A stretch of DNA of 64,000 nucleotides from Chamaecrista fasciculata (GCA_003254925.1 QANZ01047720.1:1-64000); one strand, 5' to 3'. Numbered from the stretch's first letter, positions 1-11,836 are shown. The notes: a model not told the origin generated them from the letters alone. Made by a program: numbers and translations.

Positions 1-254
1 CACCATGACTCTCGTTCCAGCATCTAGTGCGTGCATCTCATACATCGAGGTCATGCTGGTCTTTGTTCAATTCAAGCTCCCACTCGAATGAGCGACCAGG
101 GACTGTTTAGATTAACTATCTCATAATTAATCATGGACCGTTATCATAGTAAACATGCTAATAATATGATAACCATTAATTTATCTCTATAAATTAATTG
201 ATATGTTCCCAACATATCTAAAGGATGATTGACCCTAGGGCACAATCTCCATCA
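1..254 (-). mobile_element. Copia-1-family LTR, partial, runs off left edge
   Basis: This is the first 254 bp (in minus-strand sense, starting TGATGGAGATTGTGCCC at 254) of the same LTR family seen at 4983-7118, 45856-47982 and 62546-64000. The rest lies outside the window. It abuts the RT-coding frame directly at 254/255, with no RNase H or polypurine tract between. It is therefore either the 3' LTR of Copia-1 after an internal deletion, or part of another element or solo LTR inserted into pol. The sequence available does not separate the two. Confidence 0.85.
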
Positions 255-1059
255 ACTGATTCTTGCTCAGGCCTAAACCATGATTCATCGGTATGAATCC
301 CTTCTTGGAATCCTGCATACTGAACCGTTTCAGTGCCTTATACAAGTATGTACTCTAACTTAATCCAAAAAGCCTTCGAGATCTATCTCTATAGATCTTG
401 ATGCCTAAAATGTAAGCAGCTTCTCCTAAGTCCTTCATCGAGAATGATTTTCCCAACCAAGATTTCACAATCTCCAAGGTAGGAACATCATTTCCAATGA
501 GCAATATGTCATCGACATAAAGCACCAAGACCACAATCGTGCTCCCACTAACCTTCTTGTAAACATAAGGCTCATCAGGGTTTTGCAAGAAGCCAAACTC
601 TTTGACTACTTCATCAAAACGATGATTCCAACTCTGAGATGCTTGCTTCAATCCATAAATGGATCTCTGAAGTTTGCACACCTTCTTTGGTTCCTCTGGA
701 CATACAAACCCCTCAGGTTGTGTTATGTACACATCTTCGGGCAGCCTTCCATTAAGGAATGTTGTTTTGACATCCATTTGCCATATCTCATAGTCATAAT
801 ATGCGGCTGTGGCAAGGATGATCCTAATGGACTTGGCCATTGCAACTGGGGAAAACAATTCATCATAGTCAATACCATGACGTTGAGTGAACCCCTTTGC
901 AACTAGCCTAGCCTTATAGACATTAACGTTGCCATCCATGTCGGTTTTCTCTTTGAAAACCCACTTGCACCCTACGGCTTTTACACCTTCAGGTTGATCC
1001 ACTATGGTCCATACCTTATTTTCGTACATGGATTGCATCTCTGCCTTCATGGCTTCAAC
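255..1059 (-). pseudogene. Copia-1 reverse transcriptase, truncated
   Basis: This is the RT part of Copia pol, which would copy the element RNA to DNA in the cytoplasmic particle. Visible family marks are CKWVFKEK and YKARLVAKGFTQ at the start of the RT_Copia domain, QMDVKTTFLNG, IYGLKQASQSW, and the catalytic YVDD followed by ILLIGND. A continuous stretch of 231 codons lies at 355-1050. The frame stays recognisable to about position 258 through a stop near 355 (residues resembling YLYKALKRFSMQDSKKG). It then ends at the LTR head, so RNase H is absent. Upstream it is separated from integrase by one TAG where the family normally has Trp. Confidence 0.92.
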
Positions 1060-2751
1060 CTATTTTTCAGAGTTGGGACCCACAATAGCTTCTTGATAGG
1101 TGGTAGGCTCACCACGCTCCATGAGCAACACATCCTTGTTCTCAGTCATAAAAAATCCATATCTTTGAGGTTGAGAACGTGTTCTATCAGACCTTTGTGG
1201 TCCTTGTGCTACTAGAGGAGCTTCCACAATGTCTTGTGGCTCTTCTCTAGTTTCCGTGTGTGCCTCTAGAGTGTCTTGTGGATCTTGAACATCTTCAAGA
1301 TCTATCTTACTCCCACTGTCTCTTTTGGAGACAAAATCCTTTTCTAGAAAGAATCCATTTCTGACTACAAACACTTTGTTGTCAGATGGGTAGTAGACAT
1401 CATACCCTCTTGTTTCCTTGGGGTATCCCACAAACAAACACTTTAGAGATTTGGGAGACAGTTTATCGTTAGGCTGTTGCTTAACATAAACTTCACATCC
1501 CCAAACCTTGAGGTAAGACAAATTGGGCCTCTTCCCAGTCCATATCTCATATGGTGTCTTCTCAACTGCCTTAGACGGAACACGGTTAAGTGTGAACACA
1601 GCAGTTTCTAGAGCATGCCCCCGAAAGGATGGCGGAAGATCAGCCTGACTCATCATAGATCGGACCATATCTAATAAAGTCCGATTTCTCCTCTCAGAAA
1701 CATCATTCCATTGTGGAGTTCCAGGAGGGGTAAGTTGTGAGACTATCCCACAACTTCTAAGATGATCAATAAACTCTAGGCTCAAATACTCGCCTCCTCG
1801 ATCAGATCGAAGGGCTTTGATTTTCTTGCCAAATTGGTTCTCTACTTCACTTTGAAATCTTTTGAACATTTCAAAAGACTCTGACTTGTGCTTCATTAGG
1901 TAGGCATAACCATACCTACTGAAGTCATCAGTGAACTTTATAAAGTATGAGTAACCACCCCTAGCTTGAGTACTCATGGGTCCACATACATCACTATGTA
2001 TGATTCCCAATAAGTCAGGTGCTCTCTCATTGTGGCCAGTGAAGGGCGCCTGCGTCATTTTACCAAGTAAACAAGATTCGCAAGCATCATATGATTCAAA
2101 ATCAAATGAGCTTAGAAGTCCATCTTTATGGAGCTTCTCTAGGCGTTTCTCATTTATATGGCCTAAACGACAATGCCAAAGGTACGTAGGATTTGATTCG
2201 TTAATCTTGATCCTTTTGGTATCAACGTTATAGATATTGTTATCGTGTTGTTGTTCTAATTTTAAGACGTAATGATTATCTTGCAAATCACCATAAGCAA
2301 ATAAAACATTGTCTTTATAAATAGAACACCTTTCATTGTCGTTTACACATGTAAAACCTTCCTCATCTAAATAAGAAAGGGAAATAATGTTTGAACTCAA
2401 TGAAGGTACATAATAACAATTATTCAAAATGAAAATAATCCCAGAGGGCAACACAAGCTCGTATGTTCCCACAGCAACAGCAGCAACTCTTACTCCATTG
2501 CCTACGTGTAGGTCCACCTCGCTTCTGTCCAGCTTTCTACTGTCTCTAAGACCATGCACATTCGTACAAATGGGAGAACCACATGCTGTATCTAATACCC
2601 AAGTGGTTAAAGTAGAAAAGTGAACGTCTATAACGAAGATACCTGAAGTAGAGACCTCACCGCTCTTCTTCTTCTTTTGATCTTCCAAATACAATTTGCA
2701 ATTTCTTTGCCAATGTCCTGGCTTTTGGCAGAAAAAGCAAATCGCATCCTT
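1060..2751 (-). pseudogene. Copia-1 zinc knuckle, protease and integrase
   Basis: The frame opens with a CCHC zinc knuckle (C-x2-C-x4-H-x4-C, residues CFFCQKPGHWQRNC) just after the stop that ends gag. It continues as a 544-codon open frame from 2694. Protease: WVLDTACGSPIC, the aspartic site. Integrase: H-H-C-C zinc binding (HCRLGH...CESC), then the D,D35E core with HSDVCGP, RSDRGGEY and the Glu in DVSERRNRT. In that last motif the Gly before VSERRN that I expect from the family is Asp. A C-terminal Pro/Glu/Asp-rich linker leads towards RT and ends in a stop at 1060. The product would insert the cDNA into the genome. Disabled only by the flanking stops. Confidence 0.92.
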
Positions 2752-3255
2752 TTAAGGCTTCGCCTTCTTGGCAGATCCTGGGTTAGGCTTGTTCCCTGGC
2801 TTGGTCTCACCAATCGGGGCTTTACCCTTCCTCTTTCGTTTGCCCATCTCTTTCCCCTGGGTTTTCTGAACCATCAAGACTGCATCAGGTGCCTTTTTAA
2901 TGGATTCCTCAGCAGTCTTGAGCATCCCATGCAGCTCACAAATTGATTTCTCCATTCCGTTCATAACAAACTGATCATAACTTCTAGGCAGCGAGTTTAG
3001 GATCATATTCGTCACAAGCTCTGGAGTAATGGGAAATCCCAACCTACTAAGGTGATCTATGTACCCCTTCATCTTCAAGACATGGGTACCAACGGATGCA
3101 CCTTCAGGGGAAGGGTTTTCTAGGACATAAAGCTTCCTTTCTTGGGTGAGAACAATTCTCAAATTACGAAAACAATCAAGGAAGTTCGTCCCATTTAACT
3201 TATCCTTCTCAAGGATAGATCGCAGTGATAATGCTGAACTTATATTGTTTGCCAT
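2752..3255 (-). pseudogene. Copia-1 gag, internally deleted
   Basis: 167 codons starting MANNISSALSL at 3255, typical of Tnt1-like Copia gag, the particle protein. Family hallmarks are KLNGTNFLDCFRNLRIVL near the N-terminus and HVLKMKGYIDHL, then MNGMEKSICELHGMLKTAEESIK, then a Lys-rich tail. The step from residues about YVLENPSPEG to HVLKM is much shorter than in the family, indicating loss of roughly 80 codons from the capsid core. A TAA at 2752-2754 separates it from the zinc knuckle that normally follows in frame. Confidence 0.85.
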
Positions 3256-4969
3256 GATTCTACAACTAAGATATGAAAGTTAATTAGCAAAAAGGTCCAC
3301 CATTTTATAAAACCAAGCAAAATTATTATTAGTGGCTAAGATCCATATTTCACCAAAGTTTACCTTCGCTTGGGCGATAATGCAACCTTAGGTTATTTAG
3401 GTACGTAACTCTTTACCAATCACATCACATGTGACTCTTAGATCTTTATGGGACTGTATCATCGTATGATACTTATTATGGCATGTTTATCCCATCTAAT
3501 GCCTTGAGGTCCAAATCCGATTTGATAACCCCATTAAGTCACACAACAAAACTTGTGAATGACAAAACTCAAAACAACGAAGCGAAATTCCAACCCTATA
3601 TCATCAAGGCCCACTAAACACGTGTAGCTTGAGCTATCACCGCATCCAATAAACCAAGATTTCAATAAGGCATTGCGTTGAATCTTCCCTTCACCCGTGT
3701 CTCCTCAAGATAAAAGTAGATACGTGTAGCTTGGGCTATCACCGCTCCACAATGATCAAGATTTTAACAGGGTGTTTTATTGATGGCATTAAAACTTAAG
3801 ATTATATAAAGGTTGAATATTAAATCCAATTTTAAAATTAAACGAGTGTGCCAAGTGTTTACCCCCATGTATCATATACATATAAACACATGCACGGATT
3901 TTGTATCTCATACAAAATACTACGCTCGTATCGAATACGTGGTTGTGCGTACAAAATATAAAATTTGCATGTTAAAATCGCGACCCCTAAACATACATCT
4001 AGCGCCAATTGTATCATATACAAAAACTAAATGCATAAAATAACCGTGTTTAGATATGACTCATCTACCCTAAATTCCCTCCAGCCAATGAGAGAATCTT
4101 TCTAAAAGAAAAAAGAAAAATTACATTGGGAAACCTCATTTGAACATATGAGGGGAGTGAGGTGAGAAAAAAAAAATTACATCTAGAATTTAGGGAGACG
4201 ACACGCAGGCCGTATTTACCAAAATAATACCTAGAGCCATATCCAACACCATACTCAAACATACATGAACAATTCATATATATATATATATATAAATATA
4301 CACGGCATCAACATTCAACAACAAAAAAAAACGACTTTAATTGTGTTCAATTAGGGTTTGTGCAATTTAACATGCCTTCTTGGAAAAATAAGTCTTGCAT
4401 CAATAATTCAAGAACTCAAGAATCATATTCAAGAAGCCGAATTCATTGACCCAAAAATTATAAACTCACAATTAACAATTTTCGGCCACCCTACAATAAA
4501 ATAATCAAAACAATTTTAATTTAAAAACATATAGGGTTTCGGCCAAGACCTAAACTTTTCAAGAAAATTTTTAATCAATCAAATTGATTACCTTATGTAT
4601 CAAATACATAAATTTGCACCATTCTTAGATTAGATTAAAATCGTGTGGTGGATAATCGCAAAATTTTTAGCGAATCGAATGAAAACGGTAAACGTATAAA
4701 CATACATCAACATGTATATTCACAAAACTAGCATAAACACAAAGATAGCGTGGCTCTGATACCACTGTTGGAGACCAGTGGGGATCATATCCCACCTGGT
4801 GCCATTCCTGTCCCCACAGGGTGACCACCAAGCGCACCTCAGACACTAGTTTTACGGTCTCCTCTCCACGAGACCAACCCTATCGCCGGGACCGCAAGGG
4901 GTAAGAGTCAACACTTCGTCACAGGTCACACTACGAGAACCCCCTCTACGGAAGAACTCCTTCAAACTA
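3256..4969 (-). other. Copia-1 untranslated leader
   Basis: About 1.7 kb between PBS and gag start with no credible coding frame. It contains an imperfect direct repeat with a period of about 102 bp: acgtgtagcttg(a/g)gctatcaccgc occurs near 3620 and again near 3722, each followed by a similar AAGATTT stretch. Poly-A rich tracts and a TATA dinucleotide run lie at 4277-4297. I see nothing else. Confidence 0.6.
4753..4764 (-). repeat. Second PBS-like copy and LTR-end-like motif
   Basis: The string gctctgataccactgttgga occurs both at 4753 and 4970, so PBS plus the last bases of the LTR end are duplicated 217 bp apart. The intervening 217 bp (4766-4982) looks like neither LTR nor gag. Comparison with the solo LTR end at 47982 favours 4983 as the true LTR boundary and the inner copy as an extra. 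Confidence 0.75.
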
Positions 4970-4981
4970 GCTCTGATACCA
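4970..4981 (-). other. Copia-1 primer binding site (tRNA-iMet type)
   Basis: On the minus strand TGGTATCAGAGC follows the LTR end CAACA after one base. This is the usual plant Copia match to the 3' end of initiator methionine tRNA, where reverse transcription is primed. A second copy of the same 12-mer lies 217 bp further into the element (see 4753-4764). Confidence 0.88.
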
Positions 4982-4982
4982 C

Positions 4983-7118
4983 TGTTGGAGATTATGGAGC
5001 AAAATGCAGCGGAAAAGGTAAAATTAAATTTTTTTTACAAAACTTATAATCTCCTCCATAGGATCCACTACTTGTGTTTATACTAGAGGAAAAGGATGTT
5101 TACCTAAATCAGACGGTTGCTTTTGAAAAACGCGATTCCAAGAAGTCCACAGACTCGTGTCCTTCCTCTGCCGGTGATCCACACGAACAGTTTGGCAGAT
5201 ACTCAGGTGCTAGCCTCCAATCTCTTCTCCAAGAGATTATGGGAACGGATCTACAATCTTGGAATTTCAAGAACACTTCTTGAAATATCCAAGAACCCAA
5301 AGTGGCGCACCAAGAAACAATTTCTTGGCCACTAACTCCAGGGTTTGGCGCCTCCAATCACTCTCACACACAACTCGCCCTTTTATCCCTAAGTTTTAGG
5401 GTTAGTCGAACTCACCCTCTTTCTCTCTTAGAATAGGCAAGTTTCCTCTCTAGTTTTTCACTACTAGAATAGGCAACTTTGGTGAGTATTTACAGAGTCT
5501 CCATTCCTCAAATTAGGGAATCACCAAATCTTGATTATAAGATTACATTAATATTATAATTCAAAATTAAAAGGCAATCTTAATTTCAATTTCAAGATCA
5601 TATCTTGAAATCCAGAATGCACACTTCCCATTGGCTGAAATGACTCAAGAGGATTTGAATTCTTAATTAAAATATTACATTAATATCTTAACTTAAAATT
5701 CAAAATGCATTCTTGAAATTAAAAATGCAAGATCAAATCTTGCATTTGAATCTTGAAGAATGCGCCACCCCCTTATTGTTTTTATAGGAGTTTAATAAAT
5801 AAGATAAAAAACCTAACTCTTAGGAAGTTATAATCTTATTAATATCCTTAACAAATTGAATTAAAATATTACCCTAATATCTTAATTCAAATTCAAATCT
5901 TGAATTCAAATTCAAATCTTGAATTCAAATTAACAAAATCATATTTCATTAATTAATTCAAGAGTGAGGCGCCACCCTCCTCTTGTTATCCTTCAATATT
6001 AGAGAATTTAATAAATCAATAATCCCCTAACTCTTTGGAGACTAAATCACGTCATTATTCCCCAATATTTTAAACAAGAATTCAATTGTAAATAGATTAA
6101 TCAAATTAACTATTTAACAATTAATAAATTTAAACTTGTCTAACAAATTTAAATATCACAAATGTAGATTTTATTTAAGACAAGACTTCATGTCCTAAGA
6201 CATTCAACTATGTTTTAAATTGTGTCACTAAAGTGACTCACGAATTAACCCTAATTCGTGTCCCATTACAGTATCTTGATCTTGCTTATGTGTGACCCAT
6301 CAGGCCTCACGTGAAATTGGCAGCAAGCCATCTCCATGACTCACAAGTCGAGAGCGGACTCTAGCAAGCCATCACGACTACCCAAAACACATGAGTTATC
6401 GTTTTAACATTAACGACTTAACCTTAGTACCACCTTGTCATAATCCCTATTGTCACACGATATTTTGGTCATGGATAAGGCATGGGAAAGTCATCCTTGT
6501 AATCCAAACCATAACTTTCTCGATTCCTTGAGTTAGTCCCATTACCCTGTGTGGCCACACATTCCTTGGACAAACTCATCGAGGGGCCCAGTCAAATATC
6601 TCTCAACTTAATAAGGGACAAAATTCCTTATTGATCAACCACATTCTCAGCACGAAAAACAACTAAACCCGTACGTAGCTTGTATGGCTACCCTGTTACG
6701 GGCAACGTTGGACTAGGCCAAAGTTCAGCATCTACAACGCTGGAATAATGAAGACATCAGGTCTAAGGGTATCATGACAGGTGTACAGGAGAGGCTAGCT
6801 CATGACTAAACCAATGCAGGACTCTCCGGGTCGGTCCAGCAACTTGTAACCCTTTACATAATTGCACCATGACTCTCGAGAAGCATCACATCCGTGTATC
6901 TCCATACATCGAAGTCATGCTGGTCTTAGTTCATTCAGGTTCCCACGTGAATAATCGACCAGGGACAGTTTAGAATAATTATCCCATAATTAATCAAGGA
7001 TTGTTATCACAGTAAACATGCTAATAATATGATAACGACATAATTTATCATTCATAAATCAGTCAAACAATATATTCATACATATAAAATGATTGGCCCT
7101 AGAGCACAATCTCCATCA
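4983..7118 (-). mobile_element. Copia-1 5' LTR (2136 bp)
   Basis: On the minus strand it begins TGATGGAGATTGTGC at 7118 and ends ...TCTCCAACA at 4983, so TG...CA. The length is close to the 2127-bp solo LTR at 45856-47982, and homologous blocks run throughout (for example the CTTGCTGCCAACTTCACGTGAGG-type block). It supplies promoter and RNA end signals for the element. The 5 bp after it are GGTTA (7119-7123); the matching duplicate would lie outside the window. Confidence 0.88.
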
Positions 7119-8627
7119 GGTTATGCAATAAATACTAATTGATTTTATCTTTTCTGGAACTCAACTTGGCCATTTGCTAACTTGACAGATTTGGGAACAT
7201 TGACTTCTATTGATTATTGATTATACAGCCTACCAAACTGAGCGAACCCGTAGCCACATTTCATTTGTCAAATTTGGAAAAGCATAAAAGCATCTCTGCT
7301 GTACAGGATTAGCTATATATGTAGCTATTACAATTATTAGATTACATTGTAAAATTTATATATTTATTTTAAAAAAGATGCTATATATTAAATCCCAAAA
7401 TGGTTCACACCACAAATTCATAATGTTTCAAGTCTCAATAATTAATACCACTTCACCAATCGATCACTGCATATTAATTCCTAATATGGCAGAACAATTA
7501 TAAAATTGGACAAAAATAAGCCAAAATTCTCAAAGAAACAAAATGACCATTATAATAACATTAGAAAGTTTAACTAATACAAAAGTTAATGATTAAAGCA
7601 AAAAACATTAGAAAAGCAGAAAACATCTATGCTATATATATAAATATTATATAGACGTACATACAGGATTAGTTATTTGTTAGAATATTATATATACGTA
7701 CGGGATTAGGTATATATATATATATAGCTATTTCTATCCTTTTATTTGGGACAGTTAATAAATGAAGTTAAATCAGTCTTAAAAGTAAACTGCTCGTCTT
7801 TTTACAATTAAACAAACGAAATTGGATATATTTCTCTCGTTTCAAAATTGGATGCGACATTTTCAAAGTTACAAGTAGTTATTCATAAGTTCATAACAAG
7901 TCCTTTGAACTTCAAATGAGAGACGAGATAAATATGTCTAAATTCAATAGTTTTGGATCAAAATAAAACATGTTGCCAACATTTAAGACCAATTTGAATA
8001 TTTTGAAACATAAATAACCAAATTGAACATTAAGGCATATATTTGGAACTAAAATGACCCCTTTGACCCAATTTAAATATTCTAACAAATAACTCCATAA
8101 AAGAGGAGCCTTGTTCTTCTACCGTAGTCTTTATATGACTATATTACCCACTTGGATTTACGTACAGCTCAGAATTTGGAAATTTCATTCAACTACATAC
8201 GTGCGTTCAGATCAGAGAGAAAGAAAGAAATTGAGAGGACGTATATGTGAACGCAAATAATACCCTAAAGTTAAAGGGAGTACTGGTCATATATATAGCA
8301 GCCCTTATAGAAATAATTGTAATTTTCAGATATGATGGATGCATGTTGAATCTAATCCATCTATCTATAAATAAGGCAACTTTTGACCTTTAATTCGTAA
8401 TAATAAACCACATGCATGGTAATTATGGTAATCTCACATATATTCAAGAAAGAAATAAACCTGATTCAACTTTGAAGTTTGAAGGTTATAACTTATATGT
8501 GAGGTTTGAATCATTTTTCGTGATTGTAAGACGACAAGAGCCACACGACCTCGATCTTAATGACTTACCCTCGCTTTTGAAAATTAAAGTGAATGGAAAC
8601 AAAACTAAAAAATGAATATTTGTCTGC
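7119..8627. other. AT-rich spacer, no gene seen
   Basis: About 1.5 kb of AT-rich sequence with short TA runs (near 7640 and 7710-7730). No frame has recognisable protein similarity. The short open frame at 8412-8615 has no family features and I do not call it. Confidence 0.6.
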
Positions 8628-8635
8628 CTTCCTTC

Positions 8636-9287
8636 TAGGGGTGAGCGCGGGCTGGGTTGGGGCGGATTGAGGGAAAATCCCAGCCCAACTCGCACATCAA
8701 TCTGCGGGTTGGGTTGGGTTGGGTTTTATAATTTTTAAAACTCAACCCGAACCAACCCAACCCGCAGAGTTGCGGGTTGGGTTGGGTTGAACCCGCGGGT
8801 TGAGTTTGTAAAATTTTTTTATAATTTTCATAATAAAAAAAGTATTATTATAAATTTATGAGTAGTGAATAAAAAAACTTACACATAAAAAAATTTAGAA
8901 AACATAGATTTTATATATATAAATATAAATCAATTAAAATATATTCCATAACATATGTAAATGTAATACATATATGTAATTATGTAAATTTTAAAATCAA
9001 AATATCTTATTTATAAAGAACTAATAATATAAATACATAAGAAAACATACAAAATTTATAAAAATATACATAAACATGTATAAAAACTAAATAAAAAAAA
9101 TTTATATGTGGGCTCGCGGGTTGGGTTGGGTTGAAAAACTCTGAACCCGCATCCCAACCCGCAAGTGTGCGGGTTGAGAATTTTGAACCCAAACCAACCC
9201 GCGAACCCAAACCAACCCAACCCATAGCTGCGGGTTGGGTTGGTTTCTGCGGGCTCGCGGGTTGGCGAGTTGGCTTGCTCACCCCTA
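8636..9287. mobile_element. hAT-type miniature element, 652 bp
   Basis: Ends are TAGGGGTGAGC and GCTCACCCCTA, a perfect 11-bp inverted pair. It is flanked by a perfect 8-bp target duplication CTTCCTTC (8628-8635 and 9288-9295). An 8-bp duplication with TAGGG-type ends is diagnostic of the hAT superfamily. Both subterminal zones (8650-8815 and 9115-9265) are packed with GGGTTGG/CCAACCC repeats, as expected of transposase-binding subterminal repeats. The centre is AT-rich and non-coding; short frames there are low-complexity artefacts. Confidence 0.93.
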
Positions 9288-9414
9288 CTTCCTTCGGTTT
9301 TCTTTACCTTCACTTTGAAATTTTAATTTTAATTTTTTGAAAACCAAATTAATTATTTAGTCTCCATACTTTATTTAAATTCTTAATTTAGTCCCTACAA
9401 TTTTATTTTTGGAA

Positions 9415-9757
9415 AGGCTAAAGTGCAAATTTAGTCTCATATCTTTTGCTCAGTTCCCAATTTGATCCTATATATTTTTTTGTTGTATTTTTAGTCTCAT
9501 ATCTTTAGGTCAGGTCCCAATTTAGTCCTATATTTTTGTGTGATAGATTTGGTCCCATATTTTTGGGTCCATTGCAAAATTGATTCTATATCTTTTGGTT
9601 AGATGCAGAAGTGGTCCCATATCTTTGTAAAATGATCAACTAACGATTGATCATTTTATAAAGATATGGAACAAAAAATGCAACAAAAAAAAATACAGGA
9701 CCAATTAAATTGAGAACTTAGCAAAAGATATGGGACTATATTTTCACTTTGACCTTA
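9415..9757. repeat. Foldback repeat of the GGTCCCATATCTTTT type
   Basis: Left arm (aaagtgcaaatttagtctcatatcttttgctcag...) and right arm (...gcaaaagatatgggactatattttcacttt) are imperfect inverted copies, so the whole unit would fold into a hairpin. The same phrase set recurs at 51622-51970, 55211-55573 and 56785-57122. It is probably a non-autonomous DNA element; I could not define a target duplication. Confidence 0.65.
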
Positions 9758-10099
9758 TAGAAAAAAAGAGCAAGTCCTTGTATACTTTATAAATATTTAG
9801 ATTTTAGTACATCCTTGATATTTAAATTTTTCATGTAAATATTTGTTTAAAACTAGTTAAATTAAATAATAAATAATGATATGAAAGTCTAATATCAAAT
9901 TTTAAAACTTTCACAATTAACATTGATCTAGCTAGCTAGCATTAAATTATTAACATTAATATTAATGAATTAGTTTTTTTTTATTTATTTTACAAAAGTT
10001 TTTTTTTTAAAAAAAATATCACTACATAATTTATTAGTATATAATAAGGACTAAAGTTTAAAGGTCTACAAAATATAAAGGTGGATTTTAAAAAGAAAA

Positions 10100-10384
10100 G
10101 AGTAAATTGACAATTCAAAAGATCACTGAATTGACAACTCAGTTCTTGAAAGATAAATTTGTTAGTCCTTTTATAGATTAAAGTATGAATATTTCAAAAT
10201 ATTTTATCAGAAAAAAAAGGATATATATATATAGTGATATACATATATATAAGTATATTTTTTTTAGAAAAAAAGGATATATATATAGTGATATACATAT
10301 ATTCATACTTTTATATATTTCAATCTTTTAGAAATCTAGTTGTCAACTCGATAATCTTTTAGGGATTAAGTTGTTAGTCTACTC
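10100..10384. mobile_element. GAGTAAA-type foldback miniature element
   Basis: Left end GAGTAAATTGACAATTC with inner block TTGACAACTCAGTTC. The right end is the imperfect inverse (GTTGTCAACTCG...TAGTCTACTC). The ends resemble the better preserved copies at 22770-23046, 39658-39921 and 58545-58851. The core carries an AT-rich phrase (10178-10257) repeated at 10259-10303 and at 23202-23286. Confidence 0.65.
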
Positions 10385-10658
10385 TTTATAAAATGAAATT
10401 GTATTACCAAATTAAAAATTTTGAGTGAAATATAAGGACCAGATAATTAGTTTCCCCTTTTTTTCCATTTCTTGTTTCATTTCTCAAACTTGATATAGAG
10501 AAAGAAACTCTAAAGGATCCATTTCCATATATCATCTACATTTCCCAAATAATTAACTTCATATGTCATACATCTACACACTTACGTCATATATATACGT
10601 GTATATATATTATGTAAAGTGACTTGTCTAATACGTAAATTAAACATACATACATATA
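10385..10658. other. Short AT-rich spacer left of Gypsy-A
   Basis: No frame or repeat I recognise; TA-rich at its right end, where the Gypsy-A target site TATAT (10659-10663) lies. Confidence 0.5.
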
Positions 10659-10663
10659 TATAT

Positions 10664-11264
10664 TGATGAACCTGGTTCTGGCCGGGGGTCATTACCTGGT
10701 TCGGTGAGGCAACTCTGGGTCGAAAGTTGCCTACAAGTCAATGAACGCACAGGGGTGGCCCTGTGATTCACCTCCAATGCTTAAGTTAGTAAGGGATATG
10801 AGCTCAATAATCTCAATTGACTGAGTAGAGAGCTTACCTTTTTCCAGTGTGAAGGGTTAACCTTTTATACTAGCTGAGGGCAATCAGTTGCGATCTTGCC
10901 ATAAATGCCTGGATGCTTGATTGTGATCCTGGCTGATCTGATTGTGATCCTTGGCTCCCACGTAATTTCCTTTCCTGTGAAGGGTGCCTTGATGGCTAAG
11001 GCGTTACAAAGGAGAAGGATCTCTGATTGATTTTCCTTGACTGATATCGGATCCTGTGAAATCATTGATTGGTTCCTGATTGACTTGGAATATTTCCTTA
11101 TTCTTTGCTCCTTGGGCGCCCTCATTCTCTGTGCCTGAGGGCGCCCTTGTCCTGGCGAGATATAGGGCGTTTGCGACCCTTCAGTTCGTCCAATGGTTAT
11201 TTGGTGCATTGGGCCAGGGGCACACGTTGCCATCTGGGCCTCCTAATTATTGGGCCCATTATCA
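10664..11264 (-). mobile_element. Gypsy-A 3' LTR (601 bp)
   Basis: Same length as the 5' LTR at 21905-22505. On the minus strand TATAAAAGG (complement of 10861-10869) is a good TATA box. The segment CAATCA/GATCACAATCAAGC upstream of it is also found in Gypsy-B. The internal sequence beside it (cttctttt-g-tgggactag in minus sense) is shared with Gypsy-B and is the place of the polypurine tract. Confidence 0.93.
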
Positions 11265-11836
11265 CTAGTCCCAACAAAAGAAGTGAAGCTCTGTCCCCAT
11301 CAGTGGAGTCCCCAATGAGGGCGTTCTTGGCACTGACCATAGTCTTGCTTGATCTGTTGGCGTTGACGGCTAGAGTTTGTCCCGGAGATTCTGGGTGGCG
11401 GTGACCCAACTTGATGCGGCGTTCACGGATCTGGTGGCACCAAACCTTGTCCTTCCAGCTTCCCTGATGACGTTTCCTGTCACTTCAGTTCTGCGTGTCA
11501 GCGCTTCGTGGCCACGTGTCGCTACGTGATTGGCTTAACCTTCGCCATGATGGCAAAACGTGGACCGAGGGGGGCGCATTTAATGCGTCGTCTTGGTTTT
11601 CGTGCAGTTTTTTCAAAAACCGCCATTTTCCCCTTCTTCCCCTCACTTCGCCATTTTCACTCTCACAAACTCCTCTTTCCTCCTCACTCTCCCTACGCTC
11701 ACGAGAGATTTCTTGCCGGAACTGCTGCTTTTGCAAAGCCACACAGCTTATTGCCTCTGCTTGCTTTGCTCCGACAACCGTACTCGCCGTCGTCCGGTGA
11801 GCGAGACATTGTCTCCTGCTATTTCAGGTTTGATTT
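11265..11836 (+). promoter_or_regulatory. Upstream/leader region of the antisense extra gene
   Basis: This stretch has no clear gene but has the look of a plant 5' leader: a CT-rich run (11625-11700) followed by CGCCGTCGTCCGGTGAGC near 11790. The same pattern CGGTGAGC after a CCGGAACTG block appears in Gypsy-B (near 48280-48360, minus strand). It could be the donor of a leader intron. Promoter position is inferred, not shown. Confidence 0.4.

Larger units (their letters stand above)
255..7118 (-). mobile_element. Copia-1 LTR retrotransposon, minus strand, decayed
   Basis: Order on the minus strand: LTR (7118-4983), PBS (4981-4970), about 1.7 kb of leader, gag, zinc knuckle, protease, integrase and RT. 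This is the Copia order, with integrase before RT. RNase H and the normal 3' end are missing. Frames are largely open but broken by two in-frame stops (between gag and zinc knuckle, and between integrase and RT) and by a deletion inside gag. The long LTR (about 2.1 kb) and Tnt1-like pol suggest the Tork/Angela side of Copia, but that placement is an inference. It cannot make a complete polyprotein. Confidence 0.9.

Noticed and set aside
9007..9340. Pro-rich open frames on both strands
   Set aside because: Translations of the GGGTTGG/CCAACCC arrays of the hAT element.
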